64,000 nt of DNA from contig CAWKIT010000011.1 in NCBI GenBank assembly GCA_963849695.1, positions 186,001 through 250,000 on the forward strand, written 5' to 3'. Under the pieces are notes generated by a model. The model saw only the letters and a list, made by a program, of their open reading frames with translations. It made no database searches and was not told where the DNA came from. Made by a program: the position numbers and the translations under genes. This document shows, in pieces, positions 43,696 through 53,348 of this stretch; the first letter of the stretch is position 1, and each line of letters opens with the position of its first letter. The DNA comes from DASSUW01 sp963849695 (lineage in GTDB: Bacteria; Actinomycetota; Thermoleophilia; Solirubrobacterales; Solirubrobacteraceae).

Positions 43696-43768
43696 TGCCC
43701 CCGCCAGGAATCGAACCTGGAACCTTCGGATTAAGAGTCCGCTGCTCTGCCAGTTGAGCTACAGGGGC
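43696..43768 (-). tRNA. tRNA-Lys (CTT)
   Basis: A complete 73-nt cloverleaf: acceptor GCCCCTG pairs with CGGGGGC plus A, D arm TAGCTCAACTGGCAGAGCA, anticodon loop CTCTTAA with CTT, and T arm CCAGG-TTCGATT-CCTGG. The 3' CCA is not encoded. Confidence 0.96.
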
Positions 43769-43800
43769 GGCGAGCGACGCACCACTCTAGCGAGGCGTTG

Positions 43801-44553
43801 CTAGTCCTTCGACGAGTCGTTCTTCTTGTTGTTGCCGGCGCCCCCGCCGGCTTCGGGCGGGGCGGTCGGGGCCTGCGTGGCGTCCTCGAGCTGGGACGTG
43901 ACGGCCTGCTGCTTGGCCGCCTCGAGCTGGGACTTGAGCGTGTTGCGGTCGTCCTTGTCGGCGAGGTCGAGCGCCCGTTGGGTGGCCAGGTCTCCCTTGC
44001 GGGTCTGGCCCGCCTGGTAGGCGAGGACGGCGAGGGTCGCGAAGGTCGAGTCCTTCGGGCGCTCCTCGGTGATGATCTCCTGGGCGCGGACCGCCTTCTC
44101 GGGCTCGTTCAGGCCCGCCTGGCTGTACGCCTGGACCATGATGGTCGCGACGCTGTCGTCGGGTTTGCCCTTCGCCACCTCGAGGTGGCGCTCCCACGCC
44201 TGCGACGCGGCCTGGAGCTGGGCCTTGCCCTCGGCGGTGAACTGGCCGGTGTTCTGGTCGAAGAAGTCGCCGGTGCTCGCGTACTGGTAGCGCGCGCGGG
44301 CGGCGGCCGCCCACGCCGCGGCGTCCTGCGGGTTCGCCTGGGCGGCCCGCTGCGCCTCGGTGGCGCGGTCGCGGAAGCGGTCGTCGCCGACGGTGGTCGA
44401 GCCGCCGTTGTCGGTGATGGCGTCCACGAGCCCGCCGGAGACGTCGCCGCCGATGCCGAACAGGACGAGCCCGCCGCCCATGAGGATGGCGAGGGTCAGG
44501 TAGACGGCTTTGACGGTCGTGCGCCGGCCGGAGCCTCTGAGGTCGAACAGCAT
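43801..44553 (-). CDS. Membrane-anchored TPR-like protein
   Basis: A 250-residue protein with one N-terminal membrane segment (VYLTLAILMGGGLVLFGIGG), then glycine-rich sequence and TPR-type helices (NPQDAAAWAAAARARYQYA, AQAWERHLEVAKG-like, AGLNEPEKAVRAQEII), ending in a Lys/Asp tail. It resembles the YfgM/BamD-type single-span proteins that sit near protein-export machinery. It directly follows tatC (4-nt gap) and probably belongs to the tat operon, perhaps as a chaperone-like partner. The function is not established. Confidence 0.75.
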   Translation of the reverse strand: MLFDLRGSGRRTTVKAVYLTLAILMGGGLVLFGIGGDVSGGLVDAITDNGGSTTVGDDRFRDRATEAQRAAQANPQDAAAWAAAARARYQYASTGDFFDQNTGQFTAEGKAQLQAASQAWERHLEVAKGKPDDSVATIMVQAYSQAGLNEPEKAVRAQEIITEERPKDSTFATLAVLAYQAGQTRKGDLATQRALDLADKDDRNTLKSQLEAAKQQAVTSQLEDATQAPTAPPEAGGGAGNNKKNDSSKD

Positions 44554-44556
44554 GGG

Positions 44557-45576
44557 TCAGTCTTCGCGATCGGGGTCGGGGTCGGGCGGCAGCGCGCCGT
44601 CGTCGTAGCTCGCCAGCTCGGCTTCCGCGCGGGCACTGGCCCGTGCGGCGCGGCGGTCGAGCAGCGATGCCAAGAGGATAGAGCCCTCGAAGAGGACGAT
44701 CAGCGGGGCCATCATCATCAGCATCGTCACCGGGTCCTGGCCGGGAAGCAGCATGGCCAGGATCGCGATCACGAGGATCACGTAGCGGCGGTTCTTGCGC
44801 AGCTGCGTCGGCGTGACGATCCCGACGCGCGTGATCGCGAGGATGCCGACCGGGACCTGGAACAGGACCCCCATCAGCATCAGGACCATGATCTCGAACT
44901 TGTAGAAGTCCCGCGCCTGGAGCAGGATGTCGTAGTTGTCGTCGTTGAAGTTCTGCAGGAAGTTGATCGCGTTCGGCAGCACGAAGTAGTAGGCGAACAC
45001 GACGCCGGCGACGAACAGGAACGGCACCATCAGCATCAGCGGCATCGCGACGTCGCGCTCCCGCGGCGAGAACGCCGGCAGGACGAACGCGTACGCCTGG
45101 TAGAGCAGCAGCGGCAGCGACAGCAGCAGCGCGGCGTAGCCGACCACGCGGAAGGTGACCGTGAACGGCTCGCCGACGCCCAACGTGACCGGCCGGCGGC
45201 CCGCAGCGTCGGGTGCGGCGTCTGCCGTCGCCTGGGTGGTACGCGCCAGCTCGGCCCACCGCGCGCGGAGCTCGGGACTGAGGTCGTCCGACCGCGCCAT
45301 CTCGCGCGCCAGCACCGCCTGCTGGAGATAGAGGCGCTTCTGCGCCTGCTGGAAGACCGCGGTCCGCTCGAGCGGGTCCTCGCTGCCCTGCGTGAACGCC
45401 GACTTCTCGAGCGGCCGGTCGAGGATCTCGAGGATCTTGTCGTTCTGCCAGAAGCACAGGCCGAACGCCACCAGGAAGCCGGCCAGGCAGATGATGATGC
45501 GGGTCCGCAGCTCGTCGAGGTGCTCGACGAGGCTGAGGCGATCGTCGTGCCTGACGGGCCGCAGTGCGGTGGCCAT
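44557..45576 (-). CDS. tatC: Sec-independent translocase TatC, with long first periplasmic loop
   Basis: TatC binds twin-arginine signal peptides and forms the core of the export channel. The 339-residue protein starts with LSLVEHLEELRTRIIIC and has six membrane segments, including LLSLPLLLYQAYAFVLPAF and PLMLMVPFLFVAGVVFAYYF. It is about 80-90 residues longer than usual: the first periplasmic loop (about 48-140) holds an extra charged helical insert (LYLQQAVLAREMARSDDL and LRARWAELARTTQATADA). The tail is rich in Ala/Asp/Pro. It follows tatA by 24 bp and precedes a TPR-like gene. Confidence 0.93.
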   Translation of the reverse strand: MATALRPVRHDDRLSLVEHLDELRTRIIICLAGFLVAFGLCFWQNDKILEILDRPLEKSAFTQGSEDPLERTAVFQQAQKRLYLQQAVLAREMARSDDLSPELRARWAELARTTQATADAAPDAAGRRPVTLGVGEPFTVTFRVVGYAALLLSLPLLLYQAYAFVLPAFSPRERDVAMPLMLMVPFLFVAGVVFAYYFVLPNAINFLQNFNDDNYDILLQARDFYKFEIMVLMLMGVLFQVPVGILAITRVGIVTPTQLRKNRRYVILVIAILAMLLPGQDPVTMLMMMAPLIVLFEGSILLASLLDRRAARASARAEAELASYDDGALPPDPDPDRED

Positions 45577-45600
45577 GGCCGGTGCGGCCTGCGAGCCGGG

Positions 45601-45885
45601 CTAGCTGCGCGAGGTCTCGCGGTCGGAGACGACCTCGCCGTCGACCGGCGGGGTGTCCTCGGCGCGGCCCAGCGCGGCGTTCGCCTCACGGCGCCCGGCG
45701 TCGTCGTCCTCGTCCGGATCGCGGTCCGAGCCCTTGCCGGTCACCGAGTCACGGAACTCGCGCATGCCGGAGCCGAGCGACCGCCCGAGACCCGGCAGGC
45801 GCTTCGGCCCGAAGATCACCAGCACGATCACGAGGACGATGATGAGCTCGGTGGGCCCGATGCTCTGGAAGACGGCGAGGCTCAC
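45601..45885 (-). CDS. tatA: Sec-independent translocase TatA
   Basis: TatA multimers form the transient pore for folded proteins. The 94-residue protein has one membrane helix (GPTELIIVLVIVLVIF), the conserved FGPKRLPGLGRSLGSGMREF amphipathic helix and an acidic disordered tail. It starts at a GTG behind GAAAGGGA; a possible -10 (TACCCT) lies at 45915-45920. The Rieske protein encoded nearby has a twin-arginine segment, a probable substrate. Confidence 0.95.
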   Translation of the reverse strand: MSLAVFQSIGPTELIIVLVIVLVIFGPKRLPGLGRSLGSGMREFRDSVTGKGSDRDPDEDDDAGRREANAALGRAEDTPPVDGEVVSDRETSRS

Positions 45886-46002
45886 GGTTCGATCCCTTTC
45901 GAGGCTTGCTGCGAAGGGTAGCGAGACAGCCTATTCGTCCAATCGTCGTCTTTGTGACCGATCGGGGTCAAGTACGACGGCGCGAGCGCCGATCCAGGGC
46001 TC

Positions 46003-46419
46003 ATGAGCAGCGACGCCGACAACGGGCAGTACATCCGCCGCGTGGTGCTGCCCTCGGGTCGTGCGATCGACGTCGTGTACTTCGAGCCGCTGGCCGACGA
46101 CCGCGTCGGCCCCGCCTCCGGCCCCGTCCGCGAGCTCCACGAGTGCCCGTCCTGCGAGTGCGATCTGGTGTATCCGGTCGAGTGGGAGGAGGTCTCCCCG
46201 ACGCACTGGAAGGTCCTGCTGCGCTGTCCGAACTGCGAGTGGAACGAGGTCGGCACCTTCGACCAGCCCACCGTCGACCGCTTCGACAAGCGGCTCGACA
46301 CCGGCACCGAGACCCTGATCGGCGACCTCAGGCGCCTGCAGCAGGCGAACATGGAGGAAGAGATCGTGCGGTTCGCCCGCGCCCTCGACGCCGGCGCGAT
46401 CCTCCCCGAAGACTTCTAG
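46003..46419 (+). CDS. Conserved zinc-ribbon protein of unknown function
   Basis: A 138-residue soluble protein. A short N-terminal part (RRVVLPSGRAIDVVYFEPL) precedes a zinc ribbon with two CPxC knuckles, CPSCECDLVYPVEW and CPNCEWNEVG, about 30 residues apart. A helical C-terminus follows (LRRLQQANMEEEIVRFARAL). I do not recognise a functional family. It is transcribed divergently from tatA, and its stop overlaps that of the convergent polyprenyl synthase gene. Confidence 0.75.
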   Translation: MSSDADNGQYIRRVVLPSGRAIDVVYFEPLADDRVGPASGPVRELHECPSCECDLVYPVEWEEVSPTHWKVLLRCPNCEWNEVGTFDQPTVDRFDKRLDTGTETLIGDLRRLQQANMEEEIVRFARALDAGAILPEDF

Positions 46420-47387
46420 CTGTACCGGTCGACGACGCCGTCGGCCACCAGCTCCAGCGCCCCCTGCTGGGCCTCGGGCAGCACCGGGAGGTCGGCCTTG
46501 GCGGCCGCCACGATCGCCAGCGCGCTCTCGCGCGCGTCGCCGAGCACGCCGGTCGCGACGATCGCGTCGCACACGGCCTCGGCCTGCGCCGGCGTCCGCA
46601 CCTCCCGCAGGTCGAGCGACCGCAGCGCCGGGTCGCGCTCGCGCGCCAGGATCAGCGGCAGCGTGACGGTGCCGTCGAGCAGGTCGGTGCCGCGGTGCTT
46701 GCCGGTCCGCTCGGCCGGGCCCGAGACGTCGAGCACGTCGTCGAGCATCTGGAACGCGAGCCCGATCCGGCGGCCGAAGCGGCCGAGCACGGCCACCGGC
46801 GCCGTCCCCTCCAGCGCGCCGAGCTCGCAGGCGGCCTGGAACAGCCGCGCCGTCTTGAGGTCGCAGCGCTGCTCGTAGCGCTCGCGCGACACGCCGACGT
46901 TCCAGGCGTCCTCGCGCTGCAGCAGCTCGCCCTCGGCCAGCGCCGACGAGGCGTCGGACAGCACTCGCACCGACTCGGGCCGCCCGTTCCGCGCCAGCTC
47001 CGCGAACGCGCGCGAGAACAGCAGGTCGCCGGTGGCGGTCGCGATCGCGCGGCCCGCCGTGGCGACCACCGTCGGCCGCCCGCGCCGCAGCGCCGCCGCA
47101 TCGAGCACGTCGTCGTGCACGAGCGTCGCCGAGTGGATCAGCTCGACCGCCACCATCGCGCGCAGGACCCGCTCCGGATGCGCGGGCGACGGCCCGGCCG
47201 CCAGCAGCACCAGCAGGGGCCGCAGCCGCTTGCCGCCGGCCGCGATCGTGGCGCTCGCGTGCTCGGCGAGCACCGGCCCGTGCGACTGCGCGAGCTCTTG
47301 CAGCCGGTCATCGAGCTCGTCCATCAATCCCGGCACGTGCGCGCCCCCCGCCGCGATTACCGCGGCAACCGCCTCAGCGCTCGCCAT
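46416..47387 (-). CDS. Trans-polyprenyl diphosphate synthase
   Basis: The enzyme adds isopentenyl diphosphate units to make the isoprenoid tail of quinones. The 323-residue protein has both aspartate-rich motifs, LVHDDVLDAAALRRGRPTV (DDxxD) and FQMLDDVLDVSG, with GGKRLRPLLVLLAA near the start and KTARLFQAACELGA in the core. The neighbour menG methylates demethylmenaquinone, so a role in menaquinone side-chain synthesis is likely. The chain length cannot be read from the sequence. Confidence 0.93.
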   Translation of the reverse strand: MASAEAVAAVIAAGGAHVPGLMDELDDRLQELAQSHGPVLAEHASATIAAGGKRLRPLLVLLAAGPSPAHPERVLRAMVAVELIHSATLVHDDVLDAAALRRGRPTVVATAGRAIATATGDLLFSRAFAELARNGRPESVRVLSDASSALAEGELLQREDAWNVGVSRERYEQRCDLKTARLFQAACELGALEGTAPVAVLGRFGRRIGLAFQMLDDVLDVSGPAERTGKHRGTDLLDGTVTLPLILARERDPALRSLDLREVRTPAQAEAVCDAIVATGVLGDARESALAIVAAAKADLPVLPEAQQGALELVADGVVDRYS

Positions 47388-47546
47388 GGTGATTCCGGCC
47401 GTGGACCCGGCCGAGTTCGGGGCGGATGCACCGCCGTGGCTGGCAAGGACGCAGGGAGGGTGTAATGGTGGACCCCTTGCCCCGACCGAGGACGCCGCCA
47501 GGCGCGGCGGGGCGCCGCCCCGGACCGGTCGGGTTCGCGGCCGGGA

Positions 47547-48257
47547 TCACAGCACCGTACCCGAGTGCAGCGCGATGATGCCGCCGGCGGTGAGGATCCA
47601 GCGCACGTCGGTCAGCCCCGCTCCGGCCATCGCCGCCCCCAGCTCCACCGGCCCGGGGAAGCGCTTGACCGAGCTCGGCAGATACGAGTAGGCCTGGTCC
47701 TCGCCGGTGACGCGGCCGAGCAGCGGCACCAAGCGATCGAACCAGAGCGAGAAGAACGTCGACAACGGGGGACGGGTCGGCGTGGTGATCTCGAGCACGA
47801 CCAGCCGGCCGCCGGGGCGCACCACGCGCGCCATCTCGGCCAGGCCCCGCTCCAGGTCGGAGAAGTTGCGGGCACCGAACCCGACCGTGACGGCGTCGAA
47901 CTCCCCGTCCGCGTACGGCAGCGCCAAGGCGTTCCCCTGCTCCCACCGCACGGCCGAGCTCTTCCCGCGCGCCCGCGCGAGCATGCCCTCCGAGAAGTCG
48001 GAGCCGACCACCTCGGCGCCGCGCGCGGCCAGAGCGATCGCGAGGTCGCCGGTGCCGGTGGCCACGTCGAGCGCCCGCGAGCCGGGCCCGACGCGCGCGA
48101 GGTCGACCGCCCGCTCGCGCCAGCGGTGGTGCAGGCCCGCCGTCATGACCGAGTTCATGACGTCGTAGACCCCCGCGATGCGATCGAACATCGCGCGGAC
48201 CTGCCCCTCCTCGAGTGTGCCCGGTTTAGGGTCCGCCACCCTCGGCGGTGTTGGCAC
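47547..48257 (-). CDS. menG: Demethylmenaquinone methyltransferase (UbiE/MenG)
   Basis: It methylates demethylmenaquinone, the last step of menaquinone synthesis. The 236-residue protein shows MFDRIAGVYDVMNSVMTAGL, LDVATGTGDLAIALAARG (SAM site), VTVGFGARNFSDLERGLAEM, GGRLVVLEITTP and YSYLPSSVKRFPGP, all family signatures. The GTG start at 48257 overlaps the cytochrome gene by 32 bp; GTG 48239 and ATG 48191 (with a GAGGAGGGG upstream) are alternatives. Menaquinone is the substrate of the neighbouring qcr complex. Confidence 0.93.
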   Translation of the reverse strand: MPTPPRVADPKPGTLEEGQVRAMFDRIAGVYDVMNSVMTAGLHHRWRERAVDLARVGPGSRALDVATGTGDLAIALAARGAEVVGSDFSEGMLARARGKSSAVRWEQGNALALPYADGEFDAVTVGFGARNFSDLERGLAEMARVVRPGGRLVVLEITTPTRPPLSTFFSLWFDRLVPLLGRVTGEDQAYSYLPSSVKRFPGPVELGAAMAGAGLTDVRWILTAGGIIALHSGTVL

Positions 48258-48981
48258 CGGACTCCGAGTCGCCGCCCTCGCCCTTGAGCTGGCCGAGGAA
48301 CGCGACGAGATCCTCCTTCTTCTGCTCCGGCAGCTCGGCGTAGGACGGCATCGGCGGCGTCGGGTTCTCCAGCGTGCGCATGATCGCCGCCTCCGGCAGC
48401 ACGCTGCCGATGTCGGTCAGCTCCGGTCCCGGCCCGTCGTTGCCGTTCTCGCCGATCTTGTGGCACGCCAGGCAGCCGGACTGGGCAGCCACCAGCTTGC
48501 CCGCCTCGTACTCGGGCGCGACCGCGTACTCGATCTCGTTCGGCGATCCCGCCGACGCGCCCAGGTAGGTCAGGTACGCCATCGCCGCGATCGTGAAGAT
48601 GCCCGCCGTGGTGGCGATCGGCCGCCGCTCCGGCCGCCGCTCCGGCGAGCGGTCGACGAACGGCAGCATGATGATCAGGATCATGCAGATGGTCGGGATC
48701 CCGATCGTCGCCAGCGGGGTCAGCTCCGGCGGCTTGATCACCCGCAGCAGCTCGAAGAGGAAGAAGAAGTACCACTCCGGCCGCGGCACGTACGTGGTCG
48801 TGGTCGGATCCGCCTTCGGGCCCAGCTCGGCGCCGAACATCAGCGACATGAACACGATCAGGAGGACCGTGATCGCCGCCATCAGGCTGTCCTTGGCGAC
48901 CGCGTAGGGGTAGAACGGCTTCCCCTTCGCCTTCAGGATCGCGTACTCGCGGAGGTACGCCTCTTTCTCGGCCTGGTTCAT
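48226..48981 (-). CDS. Subunit IV-like cytochrome b half fused to cytochrome c (QcrC type)
   Basis: A 251-residue respiratory subunit. The N-terminal two-thirds resembles b6f subunit IV: PRPEWYFFFLFELLRVIKPP around the quinol site and membrane segments (LMAAITVLLIVFMSLMFG; ICMILIIMLPFVD; IFTIAAMAYLTYLG). The C-terminal third is a monohaem cytochrome c with CLACH haem motif and a distal Met in PTPPMPSYAELP. This split/fused design is known from Bacillus qcrABC and differs from the dihaem QcrC plus full-length QcrB of mycobacteria. It follows qcrB by 1 nt. Confidence 0.9.
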   Translation of the reverse strand: MNQAEKEAYLREYAILKAKGKPFYPYAVAKDSLMAAITVLLIVFMSLMFGAELGPKADPTTTTYVPRPEWYFFFLFELLRVIKPPELTPLATIGIPTICMILIIMLPFVDRSPERRPERRPIATTAGIFTIAAMAYLTYLGASAGSPNEIEYAVAPEYEAGKLVAAQSGCLACHKIGENGNDGPGPELTDIGSVLPEAAIMRTLENPTPPMPSYAELPEQKKEDLVAFLGQLKGEGGDSESGANTAEGGGP

Positions 48982-48982
48982 C

Positions 48983-49786
48983 TCAGACGTCGTCCTCGCG
49001 CAGCCTCTCGTCGACGTCGGCCTTCAGCCACGGCGGGGCCGTGGTGCCGAGGCGCGTGACGAGGTAGATGTGCGCTCCGATCAAGGCCGCGATCAGGCCC
49101 GGCACGAGCAGCATGTGGATCGAGTAGAAGCGCGACAGCGTGGTCGCGCCGAACTCGGCTCCCCCGCGTAGGAAGTCACCCAGATAGGGCCCCACGATCG
49201 GTCCCGAGGCGGTGATGTTCGCGGCCACGATCGTCGCCCAGTAGGAGCGCTGGTCGAACGGCAGCAGGTAGCCGGTCAGCGACATCACGAAGGTCATGAC
49301 CAGCAGGACGAACCCGATGATCCAGTTGATCTCGCGCGGGTACTTGTAGGCGCCGAAGAAGAACACGCGCCCCATGTGCAGGAAGATGAGGATGACCATC
49401 ACGGTCGAGCCCCACTTGTGCATCCCGCGCACGAACTCGCCGAGGAAGATCTCGTTCGTGATCCGGCGCGTCGACTCGTAGGCCTCGGTCACCGACGGCG
49501 TGTAGTACATCGCCAGGAACACGCCGGTGACGGCCTGCGAGAGGAACGCGAACATCGTCGCCGAGCCCAGCGTGTAGAACCAGTTGGTGCCCTTCGGCAC
49601 CTTGCGGAACATCGTCCAGCGCAGCGCACCCGACAGCGTCGTGCGCTCGTCGACCCAGTCGGCCGCGTGGATCCCGGCCTCCTTGGCCTGGTCGAGCGGC
49701 TTGGCCTTCTCGGCCTGGCCCGGGCGCTTGGGCCGCGGCAGCAGCGCCGGCGGCAGTGGCGGGATTGGGAGCTTGAGGCGCGCCAT
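48983..49786 (-). CDS. qcrB: Cytochrome b (b6-type) of menaquinol:cytochrome c reductase
   Basis: A 267-residue four-helix cytochrome b6-like subunit that binds two b-type haems. It has a proline-rich cytosolic N-terminus of about 40 residues, then WFYTLGSATMFAFLSQAVTG, GEFVRGMHKWGSTVMVILIF with its haem His, HMGRVFFFGAYKYPREINW, GYLLPFDQRSYWATIV and FYSIHMLLVPGLIAALIGAH with further His ligands. It lacks the subunit IV part, which the next gene supplies. Start at ATG overlapping the Rieske stop by 1 nt. Confidence 0.92.
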   Translation of the reverse strand: MARLKLPIPPLPPALLPRPKRPGQAEKAKPLDQAKEAGIHAADWVDERTTLSGALRWTMFRKVPKGTNWFYTLGSATMFAFLSQAVTGVFLAMYYTPSVTEAYESTRRITNEIFLGEFVRGMHKWGSTVMVILIFLHMGRVFFFGAYKYPREINWIIGFVLLVMTFVMSLTGYLLPFDQRSYWATIVAANITASGPIVGPYLGDFLRGGAEFGATTLSRFYSIHMLLVPGLIAALIGAHIYLVTRLGTTAPPWLKADVDERLREDDV

Positions 49787-50472
49787 CAGTCGAGCTTGGG
49801 CGTCGAGAAGCGCCCGGGGTAGAGGTATTGGCCGATGCCGTCGAGGTCCTGGCCTGGATCGCGGTAGCTCGGGAAGCGCTCGAACTCGGAGTTGACCGAG
49901 AAGCGCGGGCCGATCTCGACCTGGTCTGCTTGCACGCGGGTGTAGAAGCGGTCCAGCGGCCGGACGGGCGGGCCGCCGTCGACCTGGCCGGTGAAGTCGT
50001 AGACGCCGCCGTGGCACGGGCAGATGAAGCGCTCGGACGCCTCCACGAAGCGGACCGGGCAGCCGAGGTGCATGCAGCGGGTGGAGAGCGCGATGAAGTC
50101 GCCGCCGCCCGGGATGCTGGTGTCCTTTTCTCCGTCGATCTCCGAGTTGTAGGCGCGGATGTAGACGGTGGTCTTGCCGACCTCGCCGATGCCCTGGACG
50201 GTCGTGATCACCTTCGGGACGTAGGTGTCGTCCGGGAAGTCGTCGGTCGGACCGACGGCCTCCCACGTCGCGGGCGGGCGCTCGAACACGGCCGAGCCGA
50301 TCGCGAAGCCGAGCGCGGGCAGCGTGAAGCCCATCACCGCCACCGCGCCGGCGCCCTGGACGGTGAGGCCCATGAGCCGCCGCCGCGTGACGGTCTCGCC
50401 CTCGAACGCGCCGGGGATCAGCCGGTCGCTCGTGTACTTCGACTTCGGTGGAGTCCGCCGGGGCTGGGGCAC
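49786..50472 (-). CDS. qcrA: Rieske iron-sulfur protein
   Basis: It carries electrons from menaquinol to cytochrome c through a [2Fe-2S] cluster. The 228-residue protein has a twin-arginine segment TRRRLMGLTVQGAGA with a hydrophobic helix (Tat-dependent insertion), then the Rieske box CMHLGCPVRFV and CPCHGGVYDFTG. GDFIALSTRC precedes the cluster. The start is a GTG at 50472 behind a GATAAT -10. TatA and TatC are encoded within 5 kb. Confidence 0.94.
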   Translation of the reverse strand: MPQPRRTPPKSKYTSDRLIPGAFEGETVTRRRLMGLTVQGAGAVAVMGFTLPALGFAIGSAVFERPPATWEAVGPTDDFPDDTYVPKVITTVQGIGEVGKTTVYIRAYNSEIDGEKDTSIPGGGDFIALSTRCMHLGCPVRFVEASERFICPCHGGVYDFTGQVDGGPPVRPLDRFYTRVQADQVEIGPRFSVNSEFERFPSYRDPGQDLDGIGQYLYPGRFSTPKLD

Positions 50473-50482
50473 CTCCCGGAAG

Positions 50483-50488
50483 ATTATC
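50483..50488 (-). promoter_or_regulatory. -10 element GATAAT before the Rieske gene
   Basis: GATAAT ends 10 nt before the GTG at 50472. A short GGGAG also precedes the GTG, so the message may be leaderless or have a very short leader. Confidence 0.4.
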
Positions 50489-50497
50489 GACGCGGGG

Positions 50498-50952
50498 CTA
50501 GCGGGCGTCCCGCCAGGCCGCCTTCACGGCCTCGTGGTCCGGTGCCGGACCGGCGCCTACGGCGCGCACTCCCGCCTCCCAGATCGCGGTGACCCGGTCG
50601 GGGTCGCCCTCGGCCTGCGCCTGGGCCGCCAGCGAGATCACGTCGGCCAGCTCCGCCACCGCCGCGAGGTCGCCCAGCTCGGCCAGCCGGGCCAGCCCCA
50701 GGGCGTACAGGCAGTCGCCGGCCAGGAGCGACAGATCCGGGTCCTCGGGCTGCACGACGCGGCCGGCCGCGTAGTGCAGCAGATAGCCCTCGTGGATCGC
50801 CTCGACCAGCAGCGCGTAGTCGTCGGGCCGCCCGGCGGCGCGCTCGCCGGCCGCCGCCAGCGCGCCGTAGTGCCCGTCGTGCGAAGCGGCCGAGACCGAC
50901 TGCGCGAGCAGGCCGCCGCGCCCGCGCACCTCGCCGGCGAGGCGCTCGAGAG

Positions 50953-50956
<4 letters not shown>
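50498..50956 (-). CDS. Hypothetical all-helical protein coupled to hemL
   Basis: A 152-residue protein, mainly Ala/Leu/Glu-rich helix: LERLAGEVRGRGGLLAQSVS, DYALLVEAIHEGYLLHYAAG, SLLAGDCLYALGLARLAELG and AELADVISLAAQAQAEGD. It starts at an ATG overlapping the hemL stop (ATGA) and ends 26 bp before the Rieske gene. I cannot name a family. The position between heme synthesis and the cytochrome complex suggests a link to cytochrome assembly or heme handling, but this is inference. Confidence 0.6.
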
Positions 50957-52292
<1,336 letters not shown>

Positions 52293-52296
<4 letters not shown>

Positions 52297-53348
52297 GCCC
52301 GCTCCTCCTCCCAGCGGCGGAAGTCGTCGGTGAAATAGAGCATCCGGACCTTCTTGAACTCGGTCGACGAATAGAGCGTTGCGCGCCCCGTGATGCCCGT
52401 CGCGGCCGCGATCGAGTCCAGGACCGAGTCGCACTCCTCCTTCGAGCGCCCGTGGGCCATCGTGAACACCGAGTACGGCCAGTCCGGATACGTGGGCCGC
52501 TGGTAGCAGTGCGACACGCCGCGGAAGGCCGCCATCCGCTTGCCGGTCTCCAGCACCTCGTCCTCGGGCACCTTCCAGACGCCCATGCCGTTGGCCGAGA
52601 AGCCCGCGCGGCGGTGGTAGAGGATCGCCGCCACGCGCCGCAGCCCATCGCGCTCGCGCAGCGACTGGAGGCGGCTCAGCACCTCCTCTTGGCTCACGCC
52701 GAGGCGCTCGGCGGCGGGCGCGTACGGCTCGGGCGTGACCGGCATCGGGCCCTGGGTGGCGCGGATCGTCGCGATGTCGTCCCCCGACAGCTCGATGGCC
52801 TCGAGCTCGCGCGGCTCGACCGCCTCGCCGGCGGTCGCCAGCGCGTCGGTGCCCTGCTCCATCTCGAGGTCCATGCGGATCTTGAACAGCTTCAGGGTCG
52901 GCAGCTGGCGGATCGATTGCGCCCCGGTCTCGGCAGCCAGCGCGTCGAGGGTTCCGTCGAGCCCTAGTCTGGACCCCGGCTCGACCGCGATCGTGAACCA
53001 GAGGTTGAAGTCGTGGTCGCGCAGGTAGTTGTGGGTGACGCCGGGGTGGCCGTTGATGATCTTGGCCGCCCGGTGCGGGTGCTCCGAGTCGACCTTGGCG
53101 GCGACCAGCATCGACTGGTAGCCGAGCGCCCGCGTGTCGAAGATCGGCGTGATCTCGCGGATGATTCGCTTGTCGAGCAGCCGCCGGACGCGCTGGAGCA
53201 CCTCCTCCTCGGCCAGGCCCGCAAGGCCGGCGACGTGCTCGAACGGCCGCCGCGTGAGGGCGAAGCTGCCCTGCATCAGATTGAGCAGCTTCTTGTCGGC
53301 CTCGTCGAGCGGGATCGCGGCGCCGTCCCGCCGCGAGCGGACCTTCAT
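52293..53348 (-). CDS. Fused AhbA/AhbB-like siroheme decarboxylase (Lrp/AsnC fold)
   Basis: A 351-residue protein made of two AsnC-type units. Unit 1 (about 10-160) has an HTH (LDEADKKLLNLMQGSFALTR) and HNYLRDHDFNLWFTIAV. Unit 2 (about 190-345) has a second HTH (GVSQEEVLSRLQSLRERDGL) and SHCYQRPTYPDWPYSVFTM. These His/Arg signatures are those of AhbA/AhbB and NirDLGH, which decarboxylate siroheme to didecarboxysiroheme for alternative heme or heme d1 synthesis. Its position between hemB and hemL supports enzyme over regulator. ATG 53348 overlaps the hemB stop (ATGA), preferred over GTG 53357. Confidence 0.85.

Noticed and set aside
47505..47524. GC hairpin past menG as terminator
   Set aside because: Short stem and no T-run; such palindromes are common in this GC-rich DNA.
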